From contig CANQZS010000001.1 in NCBI GenBank assembly GCA_947628385.1, positions 1 through 64,000 of the forward strand: DNA of 64,000 nucleotides, written 5' to 3'. The notes below the pieces were generated by a model. It was not told the origin of the DNA, did no database searches, and saw only the letters and a list, made by a program, of their open reading frames with translations. This document shows positions 15,021 through 24,056 of this stretch, in pieces. The stretch's first letter is position 1. The number at the start of each line of letters is the position of its first letter. This DNA comes from an uncultured Clostridia bacterium (GTDB taxonomy: Bacteria; Bacillota; Clostridia; Oscillospirales; Ruminococcaceae). The position numbers and the translations under genes were made by a program.

Positions 15021-17015
15021 CTATTCATCGGCGAATGTTATCTCGTTATTTGAAAGCGGTTCATCCGCCCAATACTCTGCGAAATCCGACATATCAAGCT
15101 CAATATCCGCGCCTTCCGGTATCTCCTTTTTTAAGGGCGGCGGTTCATCTTTTGGCTTGAACCTGCTCATAACCGCTGAAAAGATACCGTTTTGCTCTGA
15201 TGTATCATCATCGTCATCATTTTCAGGTCTGTTCCCGTACTCTTGCTGTTTCAGGTAGCTTTCTAGATACATTCTGTCCTGTTCCTCGTATCTCTTTCTG
15301 CCTTCCGTATCGGTTATGGACGGTCTTTCGGTTATAGGCACGTCACGGAACTTGTTAGCTTCGGGATGCTGTGAGAAGTCATACTTGTACGCTTCCATGA
15401 CGTTCTTGCCACGGAATATTATAAGCGACCTGTCCAATGGGAAACGAAGTATCTCGTCAGGCGTATATATCTTGCGTTTACCGTCACCGCTGCTGTGTTT
15501 ATGACCTATACTGATTAAAGGTTCTATCTTTTCATGCTGTACCGTTCCTACCTTGACCGTTGTCTCTCCGGCACGGTCAGAGATGAATTTTGCTGTTATG
15601 GGGTCATTGCAGCCTAAAAGCAAGTGCGTGTCACAGTTACTTAGGATGGTTTGCCATTTGCCGTTAGGATACCGTTCTTCAAGCTGTGTTATGTTCTGGA
15701 ATATAACCGATATGTTAATGTCACGGCTTCTTACCGTTGCTATTTTCTTTTCAAAATCCGCGATTGTTCCTATATTCGGAAACTCATCAAGAAGATAGTT
15801 TATCGGTACAGGGCATTTGTTCCCGTGCGTATCAGCATAGTCTACTTGGTCTATAAACGCGAACGAGAAGAATAGCGTAGATAGGAAGTTTAACGCCGAA
15901 TGTTGGTCGGACATTATACAGAAATACGCACAAGGCTTTTTAGCCGGAAGCGTCAGGTCAATATCGTCCTTTGCGGTAATTCTCTTGATAATATCGGCTT
16001 GGAACACCTGTAATCTGTTCGACAAGCCGGTTATAATATTGCCGCGCATGTTATCGGAACCTTGCTTAAATGTCATGTACGGACCGACACATAATTGCTC
16101 ATCTTGTGCTAAACTCATGCTGTCAAACATGGTATCAAGATATTTTTCGCCGAGCGGATTTTGAATAAGGTCATACGCGTCGCCTATAGACTGCTTGCCT
16201 AATGTTTTATAGTCATGTCCGCGTTCTACTCGAAGCATAAGAGCCTTTAACAGTGACATGGCGGCATTATCCCATACGTCGCCTTTACCCGTTCCTGTGT
16301 TCTGGATAACAACAGACGCGAATATCTGTGCGCGTATCTCGTCGCCGCGTAATTCTTTAAGACAGTCCCAACCATCGGATTTATCGGGATGAACTAAGTC
16401 AAAAACACGTACAATATATCCGTTATCTTTCAAATATTGAGCCGTTGATTCGTAAAGCTCGCCTTTCGGATCGGTAACAATTACAGACTCACGGCGTTTA
16501 ACTGTTTGTATAATGAAAGGGCGAGCATAACCTCGTGATTTACCGCTTCCGCTGCATCCAAATACGGCTACGTGCTTATTCATTCGGCTTTTCATGTCTG
16601 TGTTTATAAGCTTCTTACCGCTTTTGTCCAACTGCCCCAATATTGTTCCTTCCGCTTTCTGAGGGGTATTGATTTTTGCATATCCGTCTATATCCGAAGA
16701 ATCCAGTTTACCCGCCGTTCCATATACACCTGAGTCGGAATACTTGAAATTGCGCTCGTCAAAAGTAAACAGGTCAAAATTATTTTTCTTTGCAACCAAT
16801 ACAATACCGCCTATCATTAACAGGAAGATAATTACAGCCATACTGAAGGAGAACCCTGTTTGCGGCATATCACGTATTAGTGTAATGGGGTTAAATGACA
16901 TTGATTTCCCTGCCAATACATGCCTGAATATCATAGCAAGGTATATGGATATAACGAACATAATACCTAACGCTTTTAATATGGTCTTTTTCTTCTTTTT
17001 CAATAATTCAAGCAT
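15021..17015 (-). CDS. virD4: VirD4/TraG-family type IV coupling ATPase
   Basis: 664 residues. Two N-terminal membrane segments (~residues 12-32 and 55-75) anchor a cytoplasmic ATPase with Walker A FGCSGSGKSRGYARP and Walker B YLLDEFPNIG; IILGC-like TILSNCDTHLLLGCNDP is also typical. It recruits the relaxase-DNA complex to the type IV secretion channel. The C-terminal tail (~100 residues) is acidic with EQDRMYLESYLKQQEYG and DDDDD-like runs, possibly contacting substrate. Last gene of the conjugation operon, followed by a strong terminator. Closest in type to coupling proteins of clostridial conjugative elements. Confidence 0.96.
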   Translation of the reverse strand: MLELLKKKKKTILKALGIMFVISIYLAMIFRHVLAGKSMSFNPITLIRDMPQTGFSFSMAVIIFLLMIGGIVLVAKKNNFDLFTFDERNFKYSDSGVYGTAGKLDSSDIDGYAKINTPQKAEGTILGQLDKSGKKLINTDMKSRMNKHVAVFGCSGSGKSRGYARPFIIQTVKRRESVIVTDPKGELYESTAQYLKDNGYIVRVFDLVHPDKSDGWDCLKELRGDEIRAQIFASVVIQNTGTGKGDVWDNAAMSLLKALMLRVERGHDYKTLGKQSIGDAYDLIQNPLGEKYLDTMFDSMSLAQDEQLCVGPYMTFKQGSDNMRGNIITGLSNRLQVFQADIIKRITAKDDIDLTLPAKKPCAYFCIMSDQHSALNFLSTLFFSFAFIDQVDYADTHGNKCPVPINYLLDEFPNIGTIADFEKKIATVRSRDINISVIFQNITQLEERYPNGKWQTILSNCDTHLLLGCNDPITAKFISDRAGETTVKVGTVQHEKIEPLISIGHKHSSGDGKRKIYTPDEILRFPLDRSLIIFRGKNVMEAYKYDFSQHPEANKFRDVPITERPSITDTEGRKRYEEQDRMYLESYLKQQEYGNRPENDDDDDTSEQNGIFSAVMSRFKPKDEPPPLKKEIPEGADIELDMSDFAEYWADEPLSNNEITFADE

Positions 17016-17060
17016 GATACATTACCTCCTCTCCAATTATTGATATAAACCATACACTAT

Positions 17061-17089
17061 CCCCATGCGGTATATATAGCCGCATGGGG
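17061..17089 (-). other. Intra-operon hairpin upstream of virD4-preceding gap
   Basis: CCCCATGCGG tatatatag CCGCATGGGG, 10-bp perfect stem between the CHAP gene stop and the virD4 start, no U-run. Probably an mRNA processing or stability element. Confidence 0.55.
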
Positions 17090-17105
17090 TGTGTATTATT
17101 GTAAA

Positions 17106-19610
17106 TTACCACGGACTTGCGTCATATTGTTGTTTAGCCGAGTTTGTATACCAGAAGATATTAGCGTCAATAGGGTCACTCCACATGATGTAGTAGAACG
17201 TACCCGATGAATGTAAGCCTCGGCTTGGGTTTTGAGAAACAGGCGTTTCCCCTGCAACATAACCGCATTGACCGTCGGAACTGCGGTACCGTGTATTCCA
17301 ATCTCCCGATTTAGCACAATCGAGCGGGAACATATCAAACTCTACCACATACGATGGCATTGTAGCATTGCCTTCAACAAGGATACTGCGTACAAGTGCT
17401 ATAGCATCAACTGTCGGTGCGGCATTAAAACTCTTATTTGCATACCATCCGCCTTCCGAGAACCGCCTGTATACCTTGTTATAGAAGTCATTGGGGTCAG
17501 TCTTACCTTTACCGTTGTATTTCCAGTTATACAGATTACGCATGTGTGAGATAACGGCTGACAAACCATCTTTGTCTGTTCCTGCCTCGCCCACGGCAAG
17601 TCCGGCAAGATTACGTATTTGCGACTCACTCAAAGCAAACTTCTGCGATGTGGGATACGAACCCAGTCCGGAGGTTACCGGATAATTAGGTCTGCAAAAA
17701 TATCCGCTTGAATACCATGAGCCGGGAACATCTGTATACATGTGTTCGCCTACACAGCCGCCGTCATTATTGACATCACTGATACCCGGTCCACTGTTTC
17801 CTTCTATTGTATAAAGCTTGCCGTCTTCGTATTTCTCTATAATTCCCACATGTTTATTTCCGCCGCGTATTACGAGGTCGCCCGGCATAGGTGTATATTC
17901 ACCGCTCCTAAACTGCAACATAGAGAAATATGTACCGCATCGTTCATAATCACCGCACCATGCCGTTTTAGGTATAACATCCGGTCCGATTCCGCATTGG
18001 TCGGCACACCATGATACAAACACGGCACACCACGGGAAGTTCCCACCGCTTACGCTATGTCCATAGAACCATGTATTATATTTGACATTGTTGGTGGTGC
18101 CAATCTCTTTTTCGCCTATCTGACTCAATGCCATAGCCACAATAGCAGAACCGCTTCCGTTTCCGCCGTAATATGCGCCGGAGCTTTTACTAACTCCAAA
18201 ATATTCTAATGAAACACCTTCACCTGCCCCGTTACCAACTAATTCCTTGAAGTATCCGGCTCTGTAAGCAGGGTTATAGCTGCCGACATAATCTCCGCTT
18301 GCAGGCACAGCCTCGTCGAACTTGACAACTTCATTGCATATTTCATCGACGCTTCTTGCTTTTATTGTATAGTCCAGATATACAATAGTTTCAGAATGTT
18401 CTATACCGTCATCATCCTCATAAGTGAATGTTTCTGTACGTTCATTCACAGTAGGGTCAATATACAGTATTTCGGCTAATGCGGATGTGAAATATTCAGA
18501 ATAATCGTTCCTGTCATACGTTCCCGCTTCCATGGCAGCCAAAGCTTCATCCATTTGCTTTTGAGGAAGCATATCACCTTTCCACTTCTCGGGTGGCACT
18601 TTCCAGTCGGGGTAATTATCTTTATCCGGTTCCTTGAATAAGCCGCTCGATGATTTATCCCCGAGCCATGTTAAGAAATTGTCGAAATTTTTGTCCTGTA
18701 CTTCATCATTTGTTTGTACGGTATAAAGGCTCATAAGTTTAACAACTTCGGAATCTGTTGAAACTTTTCCGCTTGCCAAGGGGTCGTTAAGGACTTTTAC
18801 CACACTGCACGAATAACCACGTTTACGCGAATTAAAGTCCTTGTCTATATATTTAAGAACCTCTTCATGCCTATAATCATATGCTTGTCTGGCAATTTCT
18901 ACCATTTTATCCATAGTCTTCATTGCTTTGTCGGGAGCTTCATTGAAGTCCTTTTCCTGACCGGTCGTGTCTTGGTCGGCAACTATTCGCAGCGAGTCCT
19001 CATCAAACAGATAGTCTTTATAGTCCCCACCGTCCCATTCGGTAAAACCGAGCCAACCCGTTACGGTGTCCCATGCGCCGGTTACAGTACCCCATGCAGA
19101 GTCCCACCAACCTTTTACCATATCAACCAACGGCGCAATCGTGTGTTCATAGGCTTCTTGAATAGGCAAAAAGATGACTGACGGCACAAGAGAAAGTAAC
19201 ATTATAGGCAGAACGATAATAATGGCGGCAATGGCTATGATGATTTTCCTCATTCCTTCATCTTTTACCACTTCCACTGCGGCTCCGACAAGATTGCCGG
19301 ATGCTGCCTTTCCCGCCGCTTTTCCTAAAGCCACTGCGCTGTTTGCAGCTGTTTTTGCGCCTTTTTCCAACGATTCTGCCGAACTCTGCGGGTTCTTGTT
19401 ATTACTTGTATTAAACGGCTTGCTGCCCATAGTCGGCTTAAACCCATTGCCCGGTTTTTTGTTGCCGTCGCTGTTCCGATTTGAATTGAAATTATTTCTA
19501 TTCTTATTATCACCGGAGGACTGTTTTGTATCTTTCGCCGAGTTCCCGGAGTTGGTGTTTGGCTCGGTTTTATCATTGGAGCCGGACTTGGTATTATCAA
19601 AATCAGCCAT
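17106..19610 (-). CDS. Conjugation peptidoglycan hydrolase: membrane anchor, CHAP and SleB-like domains
   Basis: 834 residues. The first ~85 are disordered (Asn/Ser/Lys/Gly-rich), then a membrane segment at ~130-155 (IIIAIAAIIIVLPIMLLSL). The middle has a CHAP amidase/endopeptidase domain with Cys in FPWCAVFVSWCAD and His in NKHVGIIEKY. The C-terminus resembles a SleB-type cell-wall hydrolase (RNLAGLAVGEAG...GLSAVISHMRNLYN). It would cut peptidoglycan so that the T4SS can pass, the role of VirB1-like proteins. The large 150-430 region probably forms the channel-side spacer. Between the TrbL-like and VirD4 genes, as in clostridial ICEs. Confidence 0.9.
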   Translation of the reverse strand: MADFDNTKSGSNDKTEPNTNSGNSAKDTKQSSGDNKNRNNFNSNRNSDGNKKPGNGFKPTMGSKPFNTSNNKNPQSSAESLEKGAKTAANSAVALGKAAGKAASGNLVGAAVEVVKDEGMRKIIIAIAAIIIVLPIMLLSLVPSVIFLPIQEAYEHTIAPLVDMVKGWWDSAWGTVTGAWDTVTGWLGFTEWDGGDYKDYLFDEDSLRIVADQDTTGQEKDFNEAPDKAMKTMDKMVEIARQAYDYRHEEVLKYIDKDFNSRKRGYSCSVVKVLNDPLASGKVSTDSEVVKLMSLYTVQTNDEVQDKNFDNFLTWLGDKSSSGLFKEPDKDNYPDWKVPPEKWKGDMLPQKQMDEALAAMEAGTYDRNDYSEYFTSALAEILYIDPTVNERTETFTYEDDDGIEHSETIVYLDYTIKARSVDEICNEVVKFDEAVPASGDYVGSYNPAYRAGYFKELVGNGAGEGVSLEYFGVSKSSGAYYGGNGSGSAIVAMALSQIGEKEIGTTNNVKYNTWFYGHSVSGGNFPWCAVFVSWCADQCGIGPDVIPKTAWCGDYERCGTYFSMLQFRSGEYTPMPGDLVIRGGNKHVGIIEKYEDGKLYTIEGNSGPGISDVNNDGGCVGEHMYTDVPGSWYSSGYFCRPNYPVTSGLGSYPTSQKFALSESQIRNLAGLAVGEAGTDKDGLSAVISHMRNLYNWKYNGKGKTDPNDFYNKVYRRFSEGGWYANKSFNAAPTVDAIALVRSILVEGNATMPSYVVEFDMFPLDCAKSGDWNTRYRSSDGQCGYVAGETPVSQNPSRGLHSSGTFYYIMWSDPIDANIFWYTNSAKQQYDASPW

Positions 19611-19643
19611 CGTTTTTCTCCTCCTCTCCGATAAAATGCACTC

Positions 19644-19670
19644 GTAGGGTATAGCTCACCTATACCCTAC
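19644..19670 (-). other. Intra-operon hairpin
   Basis: GTAGGGTATAG ctcac CTATACCCTAC, 11-bp perfect stem between the TrbL-like and CHAP genes, no U-run. Likely tunes relative expression within the operon. Confidence 0.55.
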
Positions 19671-19687
19671 ACTATGCACTTTTATCT

Positions 19688-22594
19688 TTATTTCTTTTTA
19701 CCTTTGTTTCCTGTGTTACCTTTGTTTCTTGTATTTTTGGTCGGATATGCCTCGACTGTTGACCGTCCCTTTCTGGTTATATACCCACCGGTTTGAGACG
19801 GTGTTGTATTATTACCCGGTTCTCTGCCTGTCGCGGGAATATTGGGTGTAACCGAAGCGGACGGCGCAGGGTTATTTTGACTACGCGTTTCAACAGGAGT
19901 GTTGTTCTCTATAGCTCCACGTGCCGGTTCAATAGGTGAGTTATGCGCACCCATACCTGTACCGCTTAACGGAGTATGAGATGGTTCGTCCTGTAATTCT
20001 ACAGTGTTTGCCGGCTGATAAGGTGACGGTGATTTATCCGATTGAGAAACCGATTGTGTCTCTTCTGAAGCTGTTGCGCCGCCAAAGCTTGCTACTCCGC
20101 TTGATTTTTCCGAAGAACTGCTCGGACGTGAAGAACCTTCTGAAATGGGTTTGCCGCCTTTTGTAGAGTCACCTTCTGACATGGGCGCACTGCCCGGTAC
20201 CGAAGGATTTTCGGACGAAGGGGTATTACTTGGTGCTGACGGACTTCCTGCGCCGGAAGAACCGCCATAGCTCGAAATACCGCTTGTATTGTCTGTCGGG
20301 TTTGACATACCGCTTGAAGCACCGGTTGGAACTCCTGTTTGAGCAGTTGTAACCGGCTCGTCTTTAACTTCTACACTGCCGCCCGAAGCATAATATGTAG
20401 AACCGTCAGCGCCTTCAAAGGCTACATAGCCGTTCTTCTCGGCTTCAGGCAACTTTGCGTACGACTCAGCAGTTCTTATGCTGAACTCGCTCGCCTCGCC
20501 TTCGTTACCGTTACTGTCTATCGGTGTATATGTACCCTTCATTTCACCGTTGTTCATGTTCAGGTCACACACATCTCCGCTGCCGTCTATGTATTCGCCG
20601 TTTGCGGATGACATTGCATTTGAAAGTCCCGGAATAGCCTTGTCAATGTTATTTTCTCCCGCACCGCCGAATAATTGCTCATACGTTGCGCCGATAACAC
20701 GTTCATCGGTTATGCCGCCGTCCATGCCGGTACGCATTAAGGCTTGTGCCGTACCTACACCGCGTGATGTGATAGTTGCCGCTTTGATAGCAGAGATATT
20801 ATCCTCTCCCGCCGCTGTCTTCATAGCCGCAGGATTGCTTATGGCTGCTATCTTTGTTGCAGCGTCTCTATCGCTCTTGCTTGCGATAACCTCTCTGCCT
20901 TGTTCGTCAAAACTGGTTACGCCCGGCTTAGGATTGCCCGCTTTATCGAATAACTGCGACGCATACGCCGACATATCCACCTTTTTGGTGTTGCTGACGC
21001 TATCATTTCCGGTGTTATTATTCTTTTGTTCCGTATAGTTTGAACGTATCTGCGCACGTTTTTGTTCCATCTGTTCAAGCGATTCGGCGGTATGAACATT
21101 ACCGTACTTATCCGTCCACTCATAGCTGCCGTCCGGTCTTTGCTTAATGTCTGACTCTTTGCCTACGTTCTCATAACTGCCTACTACAGCGTCTTTTTGT
21201 GCCTTCATAGCTTCAAAACTTTCTGCGCTGTATTGGTTGCCGTTCCTGTCAGTCCAGTAGAACCGTCCATCATCACCGCGTATAATATCCTCATCGTTAC
21301 GCAAGGGTTTGACACCCGCGCCATAAGCAGCACGAGCAGCCGCTTGCTGTGACAATATACCGGTCATTGAATTGGACTTATGTTCTTCACCGTTCGCGTC
21401 AGTCCATACATAATTACCTCGGTCGTCTCTTGAAATACCGCTTTCACCCTCATACTGAGCATAACCCTTTTGTACTGCGGCTCTGATGCCTTCTGCTTGC
21501 CTGTAGTTATTTGCGTTCCAGAGATTACCGTTCTTATCCTGCCATGAATATCCTCCGTCAGCATTACGGAAAATCGTGGACTCCTGTCCGTGCGGTGTAT
21601 TGGGTATGTTTTCAGCAGCCTCTCTCGCACCTCTGTTTGCAAAGTGTGTACCGATAGTATAAGCCAGTCCACCCTTCCATCCGCCTTTTATAAGCGAATT
21701 GCCGAGTGCGTTATTACCTGCGCCCATAGCAAGCGCACCGGTAGTCTTTGAACCCAAACCTAACATGGATGCGCCTACAGCCATTACGTCATCAGCCAGA
21801 CTGCCGCCTGTATGTGCCGCGTTTACACCGATTGTCTGCAAGTATGTATCAAAGCGTTGTGCTACCTTACAGAACGCAAGACCTAATATCATGCGGAACA
21901 GGATATTAGAGCCGGTAAAGGTCATAACGGATATAATCATCTTAACAGACCATACATTCAGAAGCATAAGCAAGCATTGACCGAAGAACATACTTAACCA
22001 TTTCTTGAATATGGATGTTGATTCTTGCGTTGAAAGTGTCGCCCATGCTAAAGGCGAAGTGTACGTCAATACACCTACCATTAAATATCTCTCAACGACC
22101 TCCAAGAACAGTTTTAGCAAATTCCATCCGAGCATGAATGTCATGATAATGGACAGAACTGTTCCTGCAGCACCATCAATCAAGCCGGTTAAAAGAGCAG
22201 ACGTGTCTTGCATGACTGATTGAGACATAGCACTTGCGTCTACGCCCAACAGTGCTTGATAAGGATAGGTGAACAGATTGACAATCGCCTCGAGGAAGTA
22301 GTTACCAAACCAAATCATCGCGAAAGCTAATGCCATACGTACACCGATTTCCATTGGGGTAGACCGTGAACTGTTTAACGGTCCGGTGAAGAATTTGAGT
22401 AGCTGAAATGCACCCAAGCCGACAACCAAACCAATCGCCACACCCTGTAAAATAGTATACATCGTGCCAATAACAGGGAAATTAGTGGTGAAAAACGAGA
22501 GATTGAATGTCAACATGCGGAAAATCCATGTGAAAAGAAAATCCATTACACCGGCTCCCCAGTTCAGTACATTTCCTATCAGTGAATTAAACAT
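19688..22594 (-). CDS. TrbL/VirB6-like T4SS membrane protein with tandem repeats
   Basis: 968 residues. The first ~290 hold six to eight membrane segments (LSFFTTNFPVIGTMYTIL ..., VGLGAFQLLKFF, MRMALAFAMIWFG-like), the arrangement of TrbL/VirB6 inner-membrane channel proteins. Residues ~350-540 contain four tandem ~45-residue units with the pattern DGxYxWTDxxGNxxxAES, absent from ordinary VirB6 proteins. The last ~250 are low-complexity Ser/Pro/Gly/Asn and end in a basic tail (NKGNTGNKGKKK). Assignment of the membrane part is good; the soluble repeat domain is unexplained. Located between the small pilin-like gene and the hydrolase gene. Confidence 0.88.
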   Translation of the reverse strand: MFNSLIGNVLNWGAGVMDFLFTWIFRMLTFNLSFFTTNFPVIGTMYTILQGVAIGLVVGLGAFQLLKFFTGPLNSSRSTPMEIGVRMALAFAMIWFGNYFLEAIVNLFTYPYQALLGVDASAMSQSVMQDTSALLTGLIDGAAGTVLSIIMTFMLGWNLLKLFLEVVERYLMVGVLTYTSPLAWATLSTQESTSIFKKWLSMFFGQCLLMLLNVWSVKMIISVMTFTGSNILFRMILGLAFCKVAQRFDTYLQTIGVNAAHTGGSLADDVMAVGASMLGLGSKTTGALAMGAGNNALGNSLIKGGWKGGLAYTIGTHFANRGAREAAENIPNTPHGQESTIFRNADGGYSWQDKNGNLWNANNYRQAEGIRAAVQKGYAQYEGESGISRDDRGNYVWTDANGEEHKSNSMTGILSQQAAARAAYGAGVKPLRNDEDIIRGDDGRFYWTDRNGNQYSAESFEAMKAQKDAVVGSYENVGKESDIKQRPDGSYEWTDKYGNVHTAESLEQMEQKRAQIRSNYTEQKNNNTGNDSVSNTKKVDMSAYASQLFDKAGNPKPGVTSFDEQGREVIASKSDRDAATKIAAISNPAAMKTAAGEDNISAIKAATITSRGVGTAQALMRTGMDGGITDERVIGATYEQLFGGAGENNIDKAIPGLSNAMSSANGEYIDGSGDVCDLNMNNGEMKGTYTPIDSNGNEGEASEFSIRTAESYAKLPEAEKNGYVAFEGADGSTYYASGGSVEVKDEPVTTAQTGVPTGASSGMSNPTDNTSGISSYGGSSGAGSPSAPSNTPSSENPSVPGSAPMSEGDSTKGGKPISEGSSRPSSSSEKSSGVASFGGATASEETQSVSQSDKSPSPYQPANTVELQDEPSHTPLSGTGMGAHNSPIEPARGAIENNTPVETRSQNNPAPSASVTPNIPATGREPGNNTTPSQTGGYITRKGRSTVEAYPTKNTRNKGNTGNKGKKK

Positions 22595-22617
22595 TTATTT
22601 ATATCCTCCTCTCTCGT

Positions 22618-23070
22618 TTAATCTGTTGACGGTGCTTCAGGTCCTGTTGTTAAATCAGGATTGTCACCAATACCTTGTATTATTTGAGCATTTCCCCCTT
22701 CAGGCTTCCAACCAATGTTGCGCCACGTAGATGCCGAAAACTTGAATATTAAAGGAATCAGCATTAAGATAAACAGTGCAGCACCGATATGAAACAGTCG
22801 CTTTTTTGCTATTTCCATAGACTTTTCGCTCGGCATAAAGAATGAAAAAGCACACATAGCAATGCCTATACATCCCAAAGGAACCGATATTGCCTTTATG
22901 AAGTTAAACATCGTCACCAATGCCCCGTTTATATTGGCAGCGTTTAAGTCACCGGCATCTGTTCCGGCAGCAAATGCCGTAATGCTCATGATATTAAACA
23001 TAAAAATACCTACAAGGAGTAAATGACATAACTTCTTACAGGTATGTTTCATTTTCTTCTTAAACTCCAT
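22618..23070 (-). CDS. Small VirB2/TrbC-like membrane protein
   Basis: 150 residues from the ATG at 23070 (AAGGAAG upstream). A signal peptide-like start (KKLCHLLLVGIFMFNIMSITAFAAG) and two further hydrophobic segments (ISVPLGCIGIAMCAFSFFM; RLFHIGAALFILMLIPLIF). The AFA cleavage site followed by two membrane spans matches VirB2/TrbC pilin-like subunits; a GWKPEGGN tail follows. It sits next to a second protein of similar design (23165-23623), and both may form part of the conjugation channel. Confidence 0.72.
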   Translation of the reverse strand: MEFKKKMKHTCKKLCHLLLVGIFMFNIMSITAFAAGTDAGDLNAANINGALVTMFNFIKAISVPLGCIGIAMCAFSFFMPSEKSMEIAKKRLFHIGAALFILMLIPLIFKFSASTWRNIGWKPEGGNAQIIQGIGDNPDLTTGPEAPSTD

Positions 23071-23104
23071 TGCTTTCACTTCCTTAAAACTTTTGTAGAT
23101 TGAG

Positions 23105-23150
23105 AAAAAAGACAATAAGGGCAGTCCTCCCACGAATGAGAGAACTACCC
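23105..23150 (-). other. Intra-operon terminator-like hairpin
   Basis: GGGTAGTTCTC pairs with GAGGACTGCCC (two G-T pairs), followed by TTATTGTCTTTTTT in leftward reading. It lies between the two pilin-like genes and probably lets only part of transcription through. Confidence 0.6.
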
Positions 23151-23164
23151 CCTGTTGTCAAAAA

Positions 23165-23623
23165 TCATGAACCGGTCGGTATTGTACCATCCCAAACACC
23201 GGTAGTATTCTCGTTACCTGCGAACCACTTCGCAGCTTGCGTAATGACAATAGGTGCAAGGTATGTAATAGCCAAGCCGATAAGTACACTTACAGCAAGC
23301 TTCTTTGCAATGCCCATACCGCGTTCACCGCCGAAGAAGAACATAAATCCACATACACCCAAAGCAATAACCGCGATAGGAATAGCAATGGCGCTCATGG
23401 TCTTGTAAACGTCCTGCAAACCGTTGCCAACCTTTTGGGCGATTTGTCCACCGTTATCAGCGAACAGGATACTTGCAAACGCAATCATGAGTACCATGCA
23501 GATTGATGTTACGAACGTAACACGAGCTATAACCTTGCTCTTTGCTACAGTCTCACTGTTTGCATAAGCCATAGCCTTGCATTGTGCCGCTATAAGTGCA
23601 TCGTTTACCGTTTGTGTTACCAT
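23165..23623 (-). CDS. VirB2/Maff2-like conjugation membrane protein
   Basis: 152 residues from the ATG at 23623 with AAAGGAGATG upstream; a longer GTG start at 23656 would overlap the previous gene and has no clear site. Three hydrophobic segments (VTFVTSICMVLMIAFASILF; AIAIPIAVIALGVCGFMFFFGG; LAVSVLIGLAITYLAPIVI). The GxRGxGxAKK loop between spans 2 and 3 and overall size match Maff2/VirB2-like proteins of clostridial conjugative elements. Likely a pilin or channel subunit. The mid-gene position, right after ParMR, marks the start of the T4SS part of the operon. Confidence 0.75.
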   Translation of the reverse strand: MVTQTVNDALIAAQCKAMAYANSETVAKSKVIARVTFVTSICMVLMIAFASILFADNGGQIAQKVGNGLQDVYKTMSAIAIPIAVIALGVCGFMFFFGGERGMGIAKKLAVSVLIGLAITYLAPIVITQAAKWFAGNENTTGVWDGTIPTGS

Positions 23624-23642
23624 AATGGGAACATCTCCTTTC

Positions 23643-24056
23643 TCAATCTTCTTCACCTGCGAACCGCATCATACTCGCGAGCATTATATCGTCAGCCGTT
23701 TGTATATCGGTTGACGATGGGGGCAAAGTTTGTTCACTCATACTCTGTGTCTCAGGTGAATTGTTTTGTGTTATATGAGATAAAGAAGCCTGAGAAGGCG
23801 TTGGCATTACCGTCGTCGGTGTTTCCGCAACGGGGTTCTTCCTCGGTCTGCCCCTGCCTCTTTTCTCCGTAGTAAATGTTGTGGTCGGCGTTGATTTATT
23901 TTTCCTTTGCTCATACGCAACAACCGCTTGCGCGATATATATTGAACGCCGACGCTGCGGTAGATTGTTTAACACGTCCATAGTAAATTTCTGTTGATTG
24001 TCTATGGGGTTAAACACCAGTGAAAATCTGTTTATATGCTTTTTCACATATATCAC
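23643..24056 (-). CDS. ParR-like segregation adaptor with AT-hook
   Basis: 137 residues, overlapping the ParM-like gene by 4 bp (ATGA). The N-terminal ~55 residues look like a ribbon-helix-helix domain (RFSLVFNPIDNQQKFTMDVL ... RRRSIYIAQAVVAYEQ). An AT-hook (KRGRGRPRKNP) follows, then a Thr/Ser/Pro/Gln-rich tail ending in a short acidic helix. ParR proteins bind a centromere and the end of the ParM filament, usually through the C-terminus. The AT-hook is an unusual addition and would favour AT-rich centromere DNA. Function assigned from position and fold guess. Confidence 0.75.
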   Translation of the reverse strand: MIYVKKHINRFSLVFNPIDNQQKFTMDVLNNLPQRRRSIYIAQAVVAYEQRKNKSTPTTTFTTEKRGRGRPRKNPVAETPTTVMPTPSQASLSHITQNNSPETQSMSEQTLPPSSTDIQTADDIMLASMMRFAGEED

